In this document: piece by piece, positions 5,074-5,870 of the stretch
Numbering within the stretch: position 1 is the first letter of the stretch
Layout of the letters: the number at the start of each line of letters is the position of its first letter
NCBI GenBank assembly: GCA_023423995.1
Contig: JAFAEL010000013.1
Coordinates: 1 to 5,870, forward strand
From: Pseudomonadota bacterium
GTDB taxonomy: Bacteria; Pseudomonadota; Alphaproteobacteria; Rhizobiales; Beijerinckiaceae
Length of the DNA stretch: 5,870 nt
Reading direction: 5' to 3'
Notes under the pieces: generated by a model
The model's database searches: none
Told to the model about the DNA's origin: nothing
What the model saw: only the letters and a program-made list of their open reading frames with translations
Position numbers and translations under genes: made by a program

Positions 5074-5525
5074 TGTTGAAGAAGGTTGGTTTGCTTGTTG
5101 CCTGCTCGGTAGCGATTACGACACTTGGAACGGTAATGGCCTCGGATGCCGAGGCCGGTTACAAGAAGAAGCGGAAGAAATTCCACAGGCGCGCGGCGAT
5201 CGAGAGGCCTGTCGAGGCCGACGCCGGACAGTCGGGTGGGCGCCGGCTGCAAGCCGGGATGGCCAGCTGGTATGGCCCCGGCTTCCAGGGCCGCAAGACG
5301 GCCAGCGGCGAACGCTTCAACACCAACGACCTGACCGCAGCCCACCGCTCGCTGCCGTTCGGCACGCGGGTCAAAGTGGTCAACCAGGCGACGGGCCGCT
5401 CCGTCGTGGTCCGGATCAACGATCGCGGCCCGTTCCACGGCGGCCGCGTGATCGACCTCTCCCGCGCCTCGGCGGCTGCCATCGGCATGGGCGGCCTCGC
5501 CCGGGTGCAGCTCGTGGCGCTCTAG
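5070..5525 (+). CDS. RlpA-type septal ring lytic transglycosylase family protein (no SPOR domain)
   Basis: The product is up to 151 residues. An N-terminal signal sequence ([20 protein letters not shown], cleavage probable after DAEA at residue 29) sends it to the periplasm. A very basic linker follows ([11 protein letters not shown]), then one double-psi beta-barrel domain (about 60-151). Its RlpA hallmarks are [20 protein letters not shown] with E81, FGTRVKVVN (97-105), [11 protein letters not shown] (112-122) with D118, and [10 protein letters not shown] (126-135). E81 and D118 correspond to the acidic active-site residues of RlpA enzymes that cut naked peptidoglycan strands. The SPOR domain of E. 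coli and Pseudomonas RlpA is absent, so septal targeting is doubtful. LVAC (9-12) resembles a lipobox but sits very near the start. Possible starts are GTG 5070, GTG 5073 and TTG 5076; AAGGA (5064-5068) is best spaced for TTG 5076 (7 bases), giving a natural MKKVG start. Confidence 0.88.
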   Translation: MVLKKVGLLVACSVAITTLGTVMASDAEAGYKKKRKKFHRRAAIERPVEADAGQSGGRRLQAGMASWYGPGFQGRKTASGERFNTNDLTAAHRSLPFGTRVKVVNQATGRSVVVRINDRGPFHGGRVIDLSRASAAAIGMGGLARVQLVAL

Positions 5526-5540
5526 GCGCCCGGACCATGC

Positions 5541-5561
5541 GGGCCGGCAGACGACCGGCCC
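5541..5561 (+). terminator. GC-rich hairpin just after the RlpA-type gene
   Basis: GGGCCGG (5541-5547) and CCGGCCC (5555-5561) form a perfect 7-bp stem with loop CAGACGA, starting 15 bases after the stop codon. No T-run follows, only a C-rich stretch. It may therefore be a weak terminator, or a structure that protects the mRNA 3' end. Confidence 0.4.
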
Positions 5562-5803
5562 CCTCCCGCCCCGGGACCCTTCCACGCGCCGCTGAGCGCC
5601 GATGTGCCGGGGCCCGATTCCGAGGCGGGGATGCGACGAGTTCCCGGTTGCCCTCCGGGCTCCGGGCGGTTACGGGGGAGGATGTTACCCAGGCGGTCGG
5701 ACGTTCTCCTCAGCACGGGTCTCCGCGTCTTCCGATGGCCCGCATCGGCTGATGCACGTACCGCCGGCCCCCATGCGCGCCACGGGCGCCCGCCTTCCGC
5801 ATC

Positions 5804-5870
5804 GTGAGCGTCGGCCCGATCCTCATCGTCGAGGATGAAGACCTCGTGCGGATCATGATCGCCGAGGAGC
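5804..5870 (+). CDS. Response regulator receiver-domain protein, 5' end only
   Basis: Only the first 22 codons lie in the window. GTG 5804 begins MSVGPILIVEDEDLVRIMIAEE, which is the first beta strand and helix of a two-component receiver domain. VEDE supplies the acidic pair that binds magnesium beside the phospho-accepting aspartate, which lies beyond the edge. GTG 5804 is the only usable start after the in-frame stop at 5750-5752, yet no Shine-Dalgarno sequence is visible before it (the upstream bases are C-rich). The 278 bases between the RlpA-type gene and this start hold no convincing gene or promoter. The output domain, and so the role, cannot be told from here. Confidence 0.8.
   Translation, partial: MSVGPILIVEDEDLVRIMIAEE

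Noticed and set aside
4137..5585. Minus-strand frame (482 codons) spanning thiG end, thiE, the structured gap and the RlpA-type gene
   Set aside because: It crosses three well-supported plus-strand genes and the hairpin-rich gap, and its sequence has no recognisable domain.
5643..5688. CCGGG repeats and two GTTAC copies in the gap before the response-regulator gene
   Set aside because: They are short, GC-driven and do not form a consistent stem or spaced operator. I see no promoter or gene in 5562-5803.
5039..5752. Plus-strand frame (237 codons) overlapping the RlpA-type gene in another phase
   Set aside because: The overlapping frame encodes a complete double-psi barrel with conserved motifs. 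This one is Arg/Pro/Gly-rich and has no ribosome binding site.
5819..5836. ATCCTC-N6-GAGGAT inverted repeat
   Set aside because: It lies within the receiver-domain codons (ILIVEDE) and is explained by the conserved protein sequence.

Overview
The window comes from a GC-rich genome with strong third-position G/C bias. Starts are ATG or GTG, and the thi genes follow a TPP riboswitch. Gene content (RlpA-type protein, stand-alone transglutaminase, thiO-S-G-E, a small Gly/Ala/His-rich secreted protein) fits an alphaproteobacterium, probably of the Hyphomicrobiales (Methylobacterium/Microvirga-like). This assignment is inference; nothing here fixes the genus. No mobile element, tRNA, rRNA or CRISPR array was seen.

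Layout. At 54-350 lies a small secreted His/Tyr-rich protein. It is followed by two very short reading frames with good ribosome binding sites: a 46-residue Cys-containing protein (493-633) and a 29-residue single-span membrane peptide (690-779). They converge on a minus-strand transglutaminase-family gene (807-1730). Divergent from that gene is a 65-residue unknown protein (1876-2073).

The core is a thiamine biosynthesis operon under a clear TPP riboswitch (about 2121-2209): thiO (2254-3246), thiS (3237-3434), thiG (3445-4224) and thiE (4224-4829). The genes overlap or nearly touch, which indicates one transcript and coupled translation. ThiO supplies dehydroglycine from glycine. ThiS carries sulfur on its Gly-Gly tail. 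ThiG condenses both with deoxyxylulose phosphate to make the thiazole phosphate. ThiE joins the thiazole to the pyrimidine, giving thiamine phosphate. thiC, thiD, thiF and thiL are not in the window.

After thiE comes a 240-base non-coding stretch rich in inverted repeats, then a short RlpA-type double-psi beta-barrel protein (5070-5525). Its ribosome binding site and first start codon lie inside a 12-bp hairpin, which is the most striking unexplained element here. A non-coding stretch of 278 bases (5526-5803) leads to the first 22 codons of a response-regulator gene cut by the window edge.

Most of the window is ordinary chromosomal housekeeping sequence. The items worth a second look are the structured leader of the RlpA-type gene and the three small unknown proteins beside the transglutaminase gene.
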